Positions 26,672 to 34,780 of a stretch of 64,000 bases of DNA are shown here, piece by piece (positions within the stretch are counted from its first letter, which is position 1; every line of letters begins with the position of its first letter). The stretch is from Candidatus Bathyarchaeota archaeon (GTDB lineage Archaea > Thermoproteota > Bathyarchaeia > Bathyarchaeales > Bathycorpusculaceae). The DNA lies in assembly GCA_026014585.1 (NCBI GenBank), contig JAOZIA010000024.1:1-64000 (forward strand), in the 5' to 3' direction. A model generated the notes under the pieces. The model was not told the origin of the DNA. It made no database searches and saw only the letters and a program-made list of their open reading frames with translations. A program made the translations under genes and the position numbers.

Positions 26672-27055
26672 TTGAGCAAAGATGAAATCGCAGGCAAAAA
26701 ACCCCTACTGGTTCTAGAAAAAATCAAGGAAAACCTTGAACGCTTAAACCAGAAAATGGAAGTTATGATTGAAATACAAAAAACTGGGAACCAAAAAAGC
26801 AGCAGTCCACTAGTACCTGACGCTTCACTTGATGTTATGACCCTACTTTCAATGCCTGATCACCTGCGCAAAACTGCCATGACTATTTGCCGAAACGGCA
26901 GAGCAACTGCAGAAGAAATCGCCGAGCAAACTAATCGTGCACGTGCTGTTGAGAGTGCTTACCTTAATCAGTTGGTAATTATGGGTTATCTTAAAAAGGA
27001 ACGAAAAGGTAGAAAAGCCTACTTCTACATTGAACGAGAAGGTCAAAGGGACTAA
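26672..27055 (+). CDS. Coiled-coil winged-helix partner of the ParA-like ATPase
   Basis: A 127-residue protein: a coiled-coil-like helix (about residues 12-40, LEKIKENLERLNQKMEVMIE), a linker, then a winged helix (HLRKTAMTICRNGRATAEEI, then RARAVESAYLNQLVIMGYL and a basic wing KKERKGRKAYFY). The start is the TTG at 26672 behind GAGGGA, although the frame is open to 26627. It ends two bases before the ParA-like gene. The arrangement suggests a DNA-binding adaptor for the ATPase, analogous to ParB or SegB without sequence similarity to them (inference). Confidence 0.7.
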   Translation: MSKDEIAGKKPLLVLEKIKENLERLNQKMEVMIEIQKTGNQKSSSPLVPDASLDVMTLLSMPDHLRKTAMTICRNGRATAEEIAEQTNRARAVESAYLNQLVIMGYLKKERKGRKAYFYIEREGQRD

Positions 27056-27057
27056 TC

Positions 27058-27834
27058 ATGAAAAAAATTATTGCAGTTCACTCATACAAAGGCGGAACTG
27101 GAAAAACCCTTATGTCAGTAAACTTAGCTGCCACCTTCGCAAAGCAAGGCAGAAAAGTTGCGCTCTTTGACCTGGACTTTCGTGCTCCAAGCCTGTTTGC
27201 AATCCTCAAAGCACCCAACCGCGAATTCTGGTTAAACGATTACCTAAATAACGCCTGCGACATCGACAAAGTCCTCTGGGACATAAGCGACCGAGTCTCA
27301 AGCAGCGGTAAACTATACGTGGGCTTGGCTAACCCATCAACAGAAGCCATCCGTGACATGTCTTCCAAAGACCGCAAATGGGAAATGCGCGCGTTGGGCA
27401 GAATTTTGGCTTTGAGAAATACGTTACTTAATGATCAAGATTTTGACTATATAATTTTTGACACCAGTCCAGGACTGCAATACTCATCCATTAATGCCAT
27501 TGTAGCCGCGGACTTCGTGGTGGTAGCAACAACCAGTGACAAATCTGACGTTGACGGCACAAGACGCATGCTAAATGAACTATACAACCTGTTCGAGAAA
27601 AAGACGGGTTTAGTCATCAATAAAGTGCTTGATAGTTCCCGCGCTAAACACGCTGAACTTGAAGGCAGAGTTAAAGAAGTCTACCATGTTCCGATGTTGG
27701 GTATTGTACCTTGTTTCTGCGAGATTCTGCGTGCTGAAGGTGGTTTAGTTTTTATCCAAGACAAACCAGACCATCCGTTTAGCAAGATTCTGCTGGAAAT
27801 GACACAAAGCATAGAAAACAACCAAGTCAACTAA
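27058..27834 (+). CDS. ParA/MinD-family ATPase
   Basis: A 258-residue deviant Walker ATPase. HSYKGGTGKTLMSVNLA (residues 7-23) has the signature lysine of the ParA/MinD class, LFDLDFRAPSLFA follows (near 38-50), and IIFDTSPGLQYSS (near 135) is the Walker B/switch region. There is no C-terminal amphipathic MinD membrane helix by eye, favouring a DNA-associated ParA/Soj-like or signal role. It forms a two-gene unit with the upstream winged-helix protein. No plasmid or division genes adjoin. Confidence 0.83.
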   Translation: MKKIIAVHSYKGGTGKTLMSVNLAATFAKQGRKVALFDLDFRAPSLFAILKAPNREFWLNDYLNNACDIDKVLWDISDRVSSSGKLYVGLANPSTEAIRDMSSKDRKWEMRALGRILALRNTLLNDQDFDYIIFDTSPGLQYSSINAIVAADFVVVATTSDKSDVDGTRRMLNELYNLFEKKTGLVINKVLDSSRAKHAELEGRVKEVYHVPMLGIVPCFCEILRAEGGLVFIQDKPDHPFSKILLEMTQSIENNQVN

Positions 27835-27905
27835 ATCTGTTTCTCTGAAAAATCTATAAGCATATTATCAAAGTAGCGTAGCCAATTTTTGGTTTGTGAA
27901 ATGCG

Positions 27906-27964
27906 GCATTGGGGCTCTACCCCTCTATGGTTTCTGCATTGAATTTCTAATAGGAACCAAATAT
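27906..27964. repeat. Intergenic element, copy 1 (possible structured RNA)
   Basis: In the gap of about 217 bases between the ParA-like gene and mobB lies a stretch of about 59 bases that recurs at 48251-48309. The identical core CCCCTCTATGGTTTCTGCAT is at 27920-27939, preceded in both copies by GGCTCT. It can fold as GGGG-CTCTA-CCCC closed by CAT/ATG. No protein is encoded. Strand, transcription and role are unknown. Confidence 0.5.
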
Positions 27965-28051
27965 GATTGTTTGATAATATCGATTTAGGCAAAGTTGTGG
28001 TACAATTTATAAAAGCCAACAGGGTTGTTTTTTGGCTGGAGAAAACAAGGC

Positions 28052-28594
28052 ATGGTTTTAGCTGTTGCCGCAGTTGGGGTTAGTGGTTCAGGCAAAACTA
28101 CCACGTTGGAGTATTTAACGGGACGTTTCTCAAGCGAAGGTTACCGTATAGGCGCCATCAAGCACATTCACCATCAAGGATTCACCATTGACACGGCGGG
28201 CACTAACACATATCGTTACGCACAGGCAGGCGCAAAAATCGTCGCGGCAATATCACCTAACGAAATCGACATCATCAAAAAAAGCCAGATGGAACTAAAT
28301 AACCTCGACCAAGTTCTCTCGCTTTTGGAAAAAGAAGATTTGGACATCATATTTATCGAAGGCTTTCATGGCTTAATCAAAAACCGAGGTGACATCCCAA
28401 AAATCGTCACCGCAAAAGACCAAACGGGACTGGAGCAGGCTCTACAAGAGACAGAACCACCAGTTTTAGCCATCTCAGGCATCGTTGCACTACACGCGAA
28501 TCACCCCAGTTTTGAGGGGACGCCATTTGTTGCAATTCCTGCTGATGGGGATAAACTGGTTGAAATGATAAAGAATCAGCTACAGAAAAGGTGA
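28052..28594 (+). CDS. mobB: Molybdopterin-guanine dinucleotide biosynthesis protein MobB
   Basis: A 180-residue P-loop GTPase that assists MobA in attaching GMP to molybdopterin. The P-loop GVSGSGKTTTLEYL is at residues 9-22, IGAIKHIHHQGFTIDTAGT at about 40-58 is the MobB signature, and IIFIEGFHG the Walker B. I use the ATG at 28052 after TGGAG; the frame is open nine codons earlier. It lies five bases ahead of mobA and near fdhD and fwd, whose Mo/W enzyme needs this cofactor. Confidence 0.9.
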   Translation: MVLAVAAVGVSGSGKTTTLEYLTGRFSSEGYRIGAIKHIHHQGFTIDTAGTNTYRYAQAGAKIVAAISPNEIDIIKKSQMELNNLDQVLSLLEKEDLDIIFIEGFHGLIKNRGDIPKIVTAKDQTGLEQALQETEPPVLAISGIVALHANHPSFEGTPFVAIPADGDKLVEMIKNQLQKR

Positions 28595-28598
28595 AGTC

Positions 28599-29618
28599 AT
28601 GGTTAAACGGGCTGCGTTGATTTTGGCAGGGGGGCAAGCGCGAAGGTTCCAGAGTCGCCAGCCGTGGCAAGACAAAGCATTAGCAACGCTTGAGGGCAAA
28701 CCCATGCTGGTTCACGCAGTGCAAAACGTGAAGCCTGCAGTTGATGAAGTTATTGTTTGCGCCAATGTTGAATCGCGAAGAGAACTTTATGCGCGGACAC
28801 TCAGGGAGTGGAGGTTGGAGGCGCAGGTTGTGGTGGACCAGAAAGTTGGGCACGTCAGCGGTCCAGTGATCGCGATTTTAACGGGGTTGAAGGCTGCAAA
28901 TGCGGATTTGTGTTTTACGTTACCCTGCGATATGCCTCTTATGCAGGCAGCGGTGGTGGATTACCTGTTTGGGTTAGTGGAGGATGTAGATGTGGTTGTT
29001 CCAATGTGGCCAAACGGCAGACTTGAAACCTTAGTCACGGTGATACATAGACAAACGGCAATGGAGGTTGCGGATGCGCTTTGTCAGCTTAAACGTGCAA
29101 GGGCAGATGACATGTTCAGGGGCACCCAGAAAATCATGTTCACCTCGCCAGTTACCCAAATAAAGGCGCTGGATCCAGAACTGAAAAGCTTCGTCAACAT
29201 AAATGCCCCAAAAGACCTCACTGAGTTACCCACACGCCAAACCCAAGGCACCATAACACAAAACATGAAAGTAAACATCAGCACCCACAACATGCGTGAC
29301 CTACAAAACCTAAAAGAAGCCGCAAAACTTCGCCGTCAAAACAAAAAAGCTCAGGCTGCAGACCTGTTTTCTGTGTGGGCGGGACGTTTTGAGAGGGAAG
29401 ACTCATTTTTTTGGGCTGCTTTAGCGCGTGAAAACCAAGCTGATGTCTTGCAGAGTCTTGGCGGTTTGGGTGTTGAGGCTAAAGCGGCGTATATGCATGC
29501 AACAGAGGATTACAGGTTGGAGGCGGGTATGCATGAGCAGAACAACTGCAAGCTTCTCTCCGAGCGTGCCTTAGGTGACAGTTTATGGTGTAGTAGTCAA
29601 GCGGCAAGACAAGGTTAA
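28599..29618 (+). CDS. mobA: MobA-like molybdenum cofactor guanylyltransferase with extra C-terminal domain
   Basis: A 339-residue protein. Residues 1-200 are a MobA-type nucleotidyltransferase: LILAGGQARRF (nucleotide loop), QDKALATLEGKPML, FTLPCDMPLM (metal aspartate, near 107) and PLQ-like VPMWPNGRLETL. MobA adds GMP to molybdopterin to make the bis-MGD precursor. The last about 110 residues, after MKVNISTHNMRDLQN, are a helical, TPR-like extension not found in standard MobA (about 190-200 residues). It follows mobB by five bases. Confidence 0.86.
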   Translation: MVKRAALILAGGQARRFQSRQPWQDKALATLEGKPMLVHAVQNVKPAVDEVIVCANVESRRELYARTLREWRLEAQVVVDQKVGHVSGPVIAILTGLKAANADLCFTLPCDMPLMQAAVVDYLFGLVEDVDVVVPMWPNGRLETLVTVIHRQTAMEVADALCQLKRARADDMFRGTQKIMFTSPVTQIKALDPELKSFVNINAPKDLTELPTRQTQGTITQNMKVNISTHNMRDLQNLKEAAKLRRQNKKAQAADLFSVWAGRFEREDSFFWAALARENQADVLQSLGGLGVEAKAAYMHATEDYRLEAGMHEQNNCKLLSERALGDSLWCSSQAARQG

Positions 29619-29647
29619 GAGAAAAAACGCCTAAAAACAGCTTAACC

Positions 29648-31297
29648 TTAGCAACGGTCTTGGCTACGTAGTGTGATTTTTTGTTTTCTCCTATAAACAA
29701 ATGTTGTTACAAGAAGTATGCTTAGTATAATCGCTGTTACAATTCCGCCTATCAATATCGGTGAAAACGGTTCTTCTGAAGCCGCAAAATCAATCTTGAC
29801 TTGATGCATATTTTCAGGGGCAGCAAACGTCAAAATCCAAAAATCATCACTTGAGAGCACTTGATAGTCTACCTGTGCATCATCCAAGTAAACTCTTAGA
29901 TGGCTAGTGTTAGAGAGATAGCTTTTAGCTATTGAAACATTCACAAAATCAGCTGCCCCTTCAATGTTAAAGGTGAGCAAAGAGTTTTGGCTGTCAAAAT
30001 CAAAAGCAGAAACGGTACTGGTTGAGTTCACGTTAATAATTCTTGGAGGCGTTCCTGTAGCAGTGGCATACAAAATACTGGCAGAGTGCCAATGAATTTG
30101 CTCAGGTACAACTCCGCGAAAACTTATGTGCGGAATACCCTTGGAGTCAACTGCTAAATAACAAGGCCCATCAATAAGGCGAACAGGCGTGCTTGTACCA
30201 TTTTGAAGAACCCACTCTGTACCCGTCCAATCAACCACAGGCGTGTCTACCGCTATAGCTTGAATACTCCAATCAATGCCCGTCCAAGCAGCATACATCA
30301 AATCTGTACCACCCTTTGAAGAATTATCAACTGTATAAACGATACTGGGAAAATCATAAGCGTCTAAAGCCAAAAAACCCCTGCTGCTCAAATCGACATC
30401 AGAAACCACTGTCTGTGTGTTCCAGGCAGCTCCATCCCACTTAACATACAAAATTGTGCTAAGAAGATAGATTGTGTTTTCAGCAACACCCAAATACTGA
30501 CTCTTTAGAGCAAGAAAATGTAAATTGCCTTTTGAATCCAGAACCATATTCCAGCAGTCGGTTAAATTTAAAGCGTTAAGGACAGGTTCAATATTCCAAG
30601 TGGAATTTTTCCATACTGCAAGTTTGACATCTGTCAAGCGCGCTCCGCCTATACTGCTGTTTACATAAGTGGAAGATGGCGTTGCATACATTATGTATGG
30701 AACATCGTTTTTGTCTAAGACTAGAGAAAATTGAAAAGAAACCTCTGAATATGAATCGTCTACGGTTTGAATGTCCCAATTTGATCCTGTCCAGCTTGCA
30801 TATTTTAAACCTTCACCGTAAGTGTAGGTTATGTGCGGATTGCCAGATGTATCTAAGGCAAGGGCTGCGTAGACGATGTTGTGTCCCAATGTTGAGGGTA
30901 TGGTTTGAGTTTGCCACTCGGTTCCTGTCCAACGCGAATAGAATAATGGTCCACGAACTCCTTGCGTTGTAAGTACATGCGGATTATTGTTAACGTCCAA
31001 TTTAAGGTCAGTTAAACCACCATTAAATCCGCCCCTGATACGCCAGTCTGAACCATTCAAAAATGCATACCCAGTGCAGCCTATTTGGGGATTATATATT
31101 CCACCATATCCTATATGCGGAATACCATTTGAATCCAGTATGATAGCACCATACCCGTTGCCAACGGCAGCAGCGTTTGGGTCCACAATTTCAACATCCC
31201 AAGATAAATCTGCACAAACAGGCGCTACCAAGCTACAAATTAACAACAATGCCAGCGAAATTATAGTTAAGCCAGCACAAACCTGCTTTTTTTGCAT
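29648..31297 (-). CDS. Secreted beta-propeller surface protein with C-terminal membrane anchor
   Basis: A 549-residue exported protein. The signal peptide covers residues 1-29 (ending VAPVCA), and a membrane helix with a basic tail lies at about 515-549 (SPILIGGIVTAIILSILLV...YRRKQK). In between, a repeat of type LDSNGIPHIxY...W occurs about seven times (LDSNGIPHI, LDVNNNPHV, LDTSGNPHI, LDKNDVPYI, LDSKGNLHF, LDAYDFPSI, VDSKGIPHI), predicting a seven-bladed propeller facing outside. The binding partner is unknown. It converges on mobA. Confidence 0.75.
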   Translation of the reverse strand: MQKKQVCAGLTIISLALLLICSLVAPVCADLSWDVEIVDPNAAAVGNGYGAIILDSNGIPHIGYGGIYNPQIGCTGYAFLNGSDWRIRGGFNGGLTDLKLDVNNNPHVLTTQGVRGPLFYSRWTGTEWQTQTIPSTLGHNIVYAALALDTSGNPHITYTYGEGLKYASWTGSNWDIQTVDDSYSEVSFQFSLVLDKNDVPYIMYATPSSTYVNSSIGGARLTDVKLAVWKNSTWNIEPVLNALNLTDCWNMVLDSKGNLHFLALKSQYLGVAENTIYLLSTILYVKWDGAAWNTQTVVSDVDLSSRGFLALDAYDFPSIVYTVDNSSKGGTDLMYAAWTGIDWSIQAIAVDTPVVDWTGTEWVLQNGTSTPVRLIDGPCYLAVDSKGIPHISFRGVVPEQIHWHSASILYATATGTPPRIINVNSTSTVSAFDFDSQNSLLTFNIEGAADFVNVSIAKSYLSNTSHLRVYLDDAQVDYQVLSSDDFWILTFAAPENMHQVKIDFAASEEPFSPILIGGIVTAIILSILLVTTFVYRRKQKITLRSQDRC

Positions 31298-31370
31298 CCT
31301 TAAAGCCCCTAGTTAAGGGGTTTGCACTTTCTATAAAAGTATTTTCAAAGTTCACTGGTTAGTTTTGAGG

Positions 31371-32165
31371 TTACCAGATTATGCGTTCGGGGCAAGTGTA
31401 AATGTTCATGCGTGAACCCCTAACAAACCCCACCAATGCCATGTTCGCCTTCTCAGCAGACGCCACACCAGAGTTAAGCACCGCCGCCACGGATGCCAAG
31501 ATGGGCAAGCCAACTTTTGCAGCCTTAAAAATCATGTCCCCTGGAACCCTGCCCGTAATAATCATGAAACATTGACCAAAATCCACACGAGCAAGCGCAG
31601 CTTCCCCGATGACCTTGTCCACCGTGTTATGCCTACCCACATCCTCAGAAAACGCAACCATTTCACCCTCCGCCGTAAAAATCCCTGAATCATGCAAGCC
31701 TCCTGTTTCTTTAAAGCCCTTGGCTTTAGTGTTCATTTGGTTGATGGCATCCAGTAGGGTTTGGGCTTTGATTTTAAGCGGAGATTTTACCCGCGGAAGT
31801 TTCTCGTCTTTTTGATATGCGGATGTGCTGGGTTTGAGCAGTGGTACGATGCGGGTGCTTTTGCGGCTGTGTTTCATGCGTTCGTCAAGGTTTATGCCTG
31901 CTTTGAGTTGGATTTTGCAGGAAATCGTTTTTTCATCAGATTCGATTGATTCTATTTCGTCTACGGAACGCAAAATGTCTTCTACAATCATGTAGCCCAC
32001 AGCAAGTTCCTTGAACTGATGCGGACTGGACCAGATAACAAATGAGTAAGTGTTATTGAGTGTGATTTGCAGCGGAACCTCTTCTGCAACCCAGTCCTTT
32101 ATGTGCTGGGCTTTGCCTGTGGAGAGGTCAAGGCGTGTCATGTCAACTTGCCGCAATCCATTCAC
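31371..32165 (-). CDS. fdhD: FdhD-like sulfurtransferase lacking the CxxC pair
   Basis: A 264-residue member of the FdhD family, which transfers sulfur to the Mo/W-bis-MGD cofactor before insertion into formate dehydrogenase. Conserved blocks are present: GGLHDSGIF, FSEDVGRHNTVDKVIG, ITGRVPGDMIFKA and SRMNIYTCPERI. The flexible loop that in E. coli FdhD carries the persulfide cysteines (CxxC) here reads LLKPSTSAYQKDEKLP and has no cysteine. It lies 102 bases downstream of fwdC on the same strand, so its client is probably FwdB rather than a formate dehydrogenase (inference). GTG start. Confidence 0.85.
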   Translation of the reverse strand: MNGLRQVDMTRLDLSTGKAQHIKDWVAEEVPLQITLNNTYSFVIWSSPHQFKELAVGYMIVEDILRSVDEIESIESDEKTISCKIQLKAGINLDERMKHSRKSTRIVPLLKPSTSAYQKDEKLPRVKSPLKIKAQTLLDAINQMNTKAKGFKETGGLHDSGIFTAEGEMVAFSEDVGRHNTVDKVIGEAALARVDFGQCFMIITGRVPGDMIFKAAKVGLPILASVAAVLNSGVASAEKANMALVGFVRGSRMNIYTCPERIIW

Positions 32166-32267
32166 CGCTCAGCGTTCAAAAGTTGTTGGAAACTGATAAG
32201 TCATTCGGCTAACTAACTGCGTTTAGAATGAACAAAAAATAATTAGCCTAAAAAAGGGCTAAAGGGT

Positions 32268-33080
32268 TTAGAGATATTTTTCATAAGATTTCAGCGCTGG
32301 ATTATTTGCTTTGTTGACGAAGAGTTTGCCTGTGCCGTGTTCTGCCATGTCGCCAAGGAACACGTAGAAGGGTCCCTGCACAGATGTTTCTTTGTTAATT
32401 TTGACTTTAGGTTTAACGCCGTCAATTGTGAATGATGGCAGGAGTTCTTCTACTTCGCCGCCTAAAATGATTTTGCCTCCAGTCATGCATGCGCCGATGC
32501 GGTATTCGGTTTGTTTTTCAATAAAGATTACGCCATCAATCATGTGGTAACCGAGGAATCTACCTGCGTTACCGCCAACTTTTATGAGTCCACCACGCAT
32601 GTAACCGCCAACTTCTGTGCCTACATTACCAGTGACAATTATTTGTCCGCCTTTCATGCCAGTGCTTGTGCCTCGATATGGTGAAGCAGTATAATCGCCT
32701 GCATCCCCGTTAACTTGAATAATTCCACCTTTCATTTCGCTACCAGTCCAGTCGCCTGCATTGCCGTTGACAGTGATTTTTCCACCGCTCATTTTTTCGC
32801 CTGTGTGCATGCCTACGTCACTGTTGATGACGATTTCGCCGCTGGTCATGCCTTGCCCAATGCGTTTGACACGTGATACATCTGCGTTGATTGTAATTGA
32901 GGGTGATTCGGTTTTGTCTTCAACGATTTCAAAAAGGTCGCCCAAGGTGAAGTTTCGGTTGCCTTCTGTTAAGGGTAGCTTGGCTATTTCGGAGCGTTTT
33001 TTGCCTTGGAATGTGTCAGGGTTTATGCATGGTGCTTGGATGGGTGCGTCAAATTTGCGTTTTGGGGTTAGAGTTATCAT
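32268..33080 (-). CDS. fwdC: Formylmethanofuran dehydrogenase subunit C
   Basis: FwdC (270 residues) is the beta-helix scaffold subunit. It shows the family's tandem repeats of the type MxGGxIxVxGNAGxxxG (for example MSGGKITVNGNAGDWTG and MKGGIIQVNGDAGDYTA), about seven turns between residues 75 and 210. The domain is homologous to the C-terminal domain of glutamate synthase. Last of the four fwd genes, separated from fwdA by two bases. Confidence 0.95.
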   Translation of the reverse strand: MITLTPKRKFDAPIQAPCINPDTFQGKKRSEIAKLPLTEGNRNFTLGDLFEIVEDKTESPSITINADVSRVKRIGQGMTSGEIVINSDVGMHTGEKMSGGKITVNGNAGDWTGSEMKGGIIQVNGDAGDYTASPYRGTSTGMKGGQIIVTGNVGTEVGGYMRGGLIKVGGNAGRFLGYHMIDGVIFIEKQTEYRIGACMTGGKIILGGEVEELLPSFTIDGVKPKVKINKETSVQGPFYVFLGDMAEHGTGKLFVNKANNPALKSYEKYL

Positions 33081-33082
33081 TT

Positions 33083-34780
33083 TTAGACACTTGCCTTTAT
33101 TGTTAGTTTATCGGAAACCTTCACGTAGTGGTCGGTTACTGGGTAGTTTTCATATTCAATTGTCCAGTACTCTTTAAATTTGCGTTTCATGTCATCGGTG
33201 ATTCTGCAGGCATCTTTGGTTTTCACATCAACCCACATGGTTCTACCCCGCACACCACTGTCAACCACTTGACCATCTTTAGAAACGATGACACCATCTT
33301 TGATCGTGTAAGCTGAATCCGTGAGCGCTTTGCGTGCAGTACGGAACTTTTGGGCAATATCCAAAGTTTCAGGATTCAAATTGTAAATAGCTACGTCCGC
33401 ATCTGCGCCTACGCCGAGGTGACCCTTATTGGGCAAACCTAAGGCTTTAGCAGTACCTGCGCGAGTCATGATTGCGATTTCGTAAAGTGTTAACTCGCGA
33501 TCAATTGAGGGAAGCAAGCTCTTTCTGCGGGCGCTTTTGTGGCATTTTGCAAGGGTAGCGTCGCGAGCTTTCTTGCTGTAGAGCCAAGCTAATACTTTGG
33601 GGTAATCAACAAATGGTCCACCGTTGGGGTGGTCTGTTGTCATGAAGATTTTCCATGGATCCTTAATCAAAAGCGCAATTTCTAAACCAATAGACCACTG
33701 TAACGCATTGACTGGGCTGTTTTTCTTGTAGTGGAAAGGTATGATACCGCCGCTGCTTTCAGTTTCGATGTCACTGTTAACCCATTTGTTGTGTCCACCA
33801 AGCTCGTATAGACTAAACTCGAAGGGACCATCTGCAGTCATGGTTGTGGTGTCAGCAAAAGTGACTTGACCCATGTCCAATGTCATGTGAGTATGAGCGT
33901 TCATGTAGTTGGCGATTTCTTCTGCACCGGATTTGAATTTACCCCAGTTTTCGCCTTTAAATGAAGCAAATTGAATGTGGGTGATGTGGGCAATTGGTTT
34001 GTCACCTGTTTGGAGGTCTTCGAGGGCTTTCATGGTGTCTAAAGTTGTTTGGTAGTTACCTGGAACTCCGAGGTTGTTAGTGTGAAGGTGAATCGTGTGA
34101 GGTAGGTTTAGTTTTGTGTTAACTTTGACTAGCCCACGCATGATTTCTCTGGGTGTAACACAGAAGTTAGGAACTTGATCGTCGATGCTGTGTACATTGT
34201 GACCAAATCCCCAAGATTCCAAGCCACCTGGGTTAACGATTTTGATTGCATACCCCCGTGAAGCCCTCAGAAGCCAAGCTACGAGACGCGCACATTCATC
34301 TACATCGCCCTTAGCAAGGTTTTCCAGTACAAGCCACCAGTCACCCGTTAAAACGTATGTACCTTTATCCATTAATGGAATATCGTTTAGTTCTTCGTGA
34401 GCGTGTTTTGCTTTCAGTGGCGCAATAGAACCGTTGAAGACAGAAGTGTAACCCATTGTTGAGTAGCGGTAACCTGTAACGAAGGTTGAGGGAATGGAGT
34501 AGCCTGTGCCTGCACGGGTGATGGCGGTTTTCTTCACGACATCTTTGACGTGGTCTTCTGGGCGAATCATTCGGCCCATGTTAACTTCTGCGCCTGCAAC
34601 GTGACTGTGAATATCTACTCCACCAGCCATAACAGTCATGCCAGAAGCGTCGATGACTTTGGCTTTACTGCTGACTTTGTTGACGATTTTGTCGTCTTTG
34701 ATGGCTATATCCATCTTTTCACAATTAATCTTGTTCAGAGGATCAATTACAAAACCATTTTTTATAAGAATCTCAGTCAT
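33083..34780 (-). CDS. fwdA: Formylmethanofuran dehydrogenase subunit A
   Basis: FwdA (565 residues) is the amidohydrolase-type subunit that condenses formate, produced by FwdB, with methanofuran at a binuclear zinc site. GGVDIHSHVAG carries the first two histidine ligands (H58, H60), AIKIVNPGG the carboxylated lysine (about K180), HLHTNNLG a further ligand, and MTTDHPNGG the catalytic aspartate. The length is normal. Its start overlaps the fwdB stop by one base (TAATG). Confidence 0.96.
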   Translation of the reverse strand: MTEILIKNGFVIDPLNKINCEKMDIAIKDDKIVNKVSSKAKVIDASGMTVMAGGVDIHSHVAGAEVNMGRMIRPEDHVKDVVKKTAITRAGTGYSIPSTFVTGYRYSTMGYTSVFNGSIAPLKAKHAHEELNDIPLMDKGTYVLTGDWWLVLENLAKGDVDECARLVAWLLRASRGYAIKIVNPGGLESWGFGHNVHSIDDQVPNFCVTPREIMRGLVKVNTKLNLPHTIHLHTNNLGVPGNYQTTLDTMKALEDLQTGDKPIAHITHIQFASFKGENWGKFKSGAEEIANYMNAHTHMTLDMGQVTFADTTTMTADGPFEFSLYELGGHNKWVNSDIETESSGGIIPFHYKKNSPVNALQWSIGLEIALLIKDPWKIFMTTDHPNGGPFVDYPKVLAWLYSKKARDATLAKCHKSARRKSLLPSIDRELTLYEIAIMTRAGTAKALGLPNKGHLGVGADADVAIYNLNPETLDIAQKFRTARKALTDSAYTIKDGVIVSKDGQVVDSGVRGRTMWVDVKTKDACRITDDMKRKFKEYWTIEYENYPVTDHYVKVSDKLTIKASV

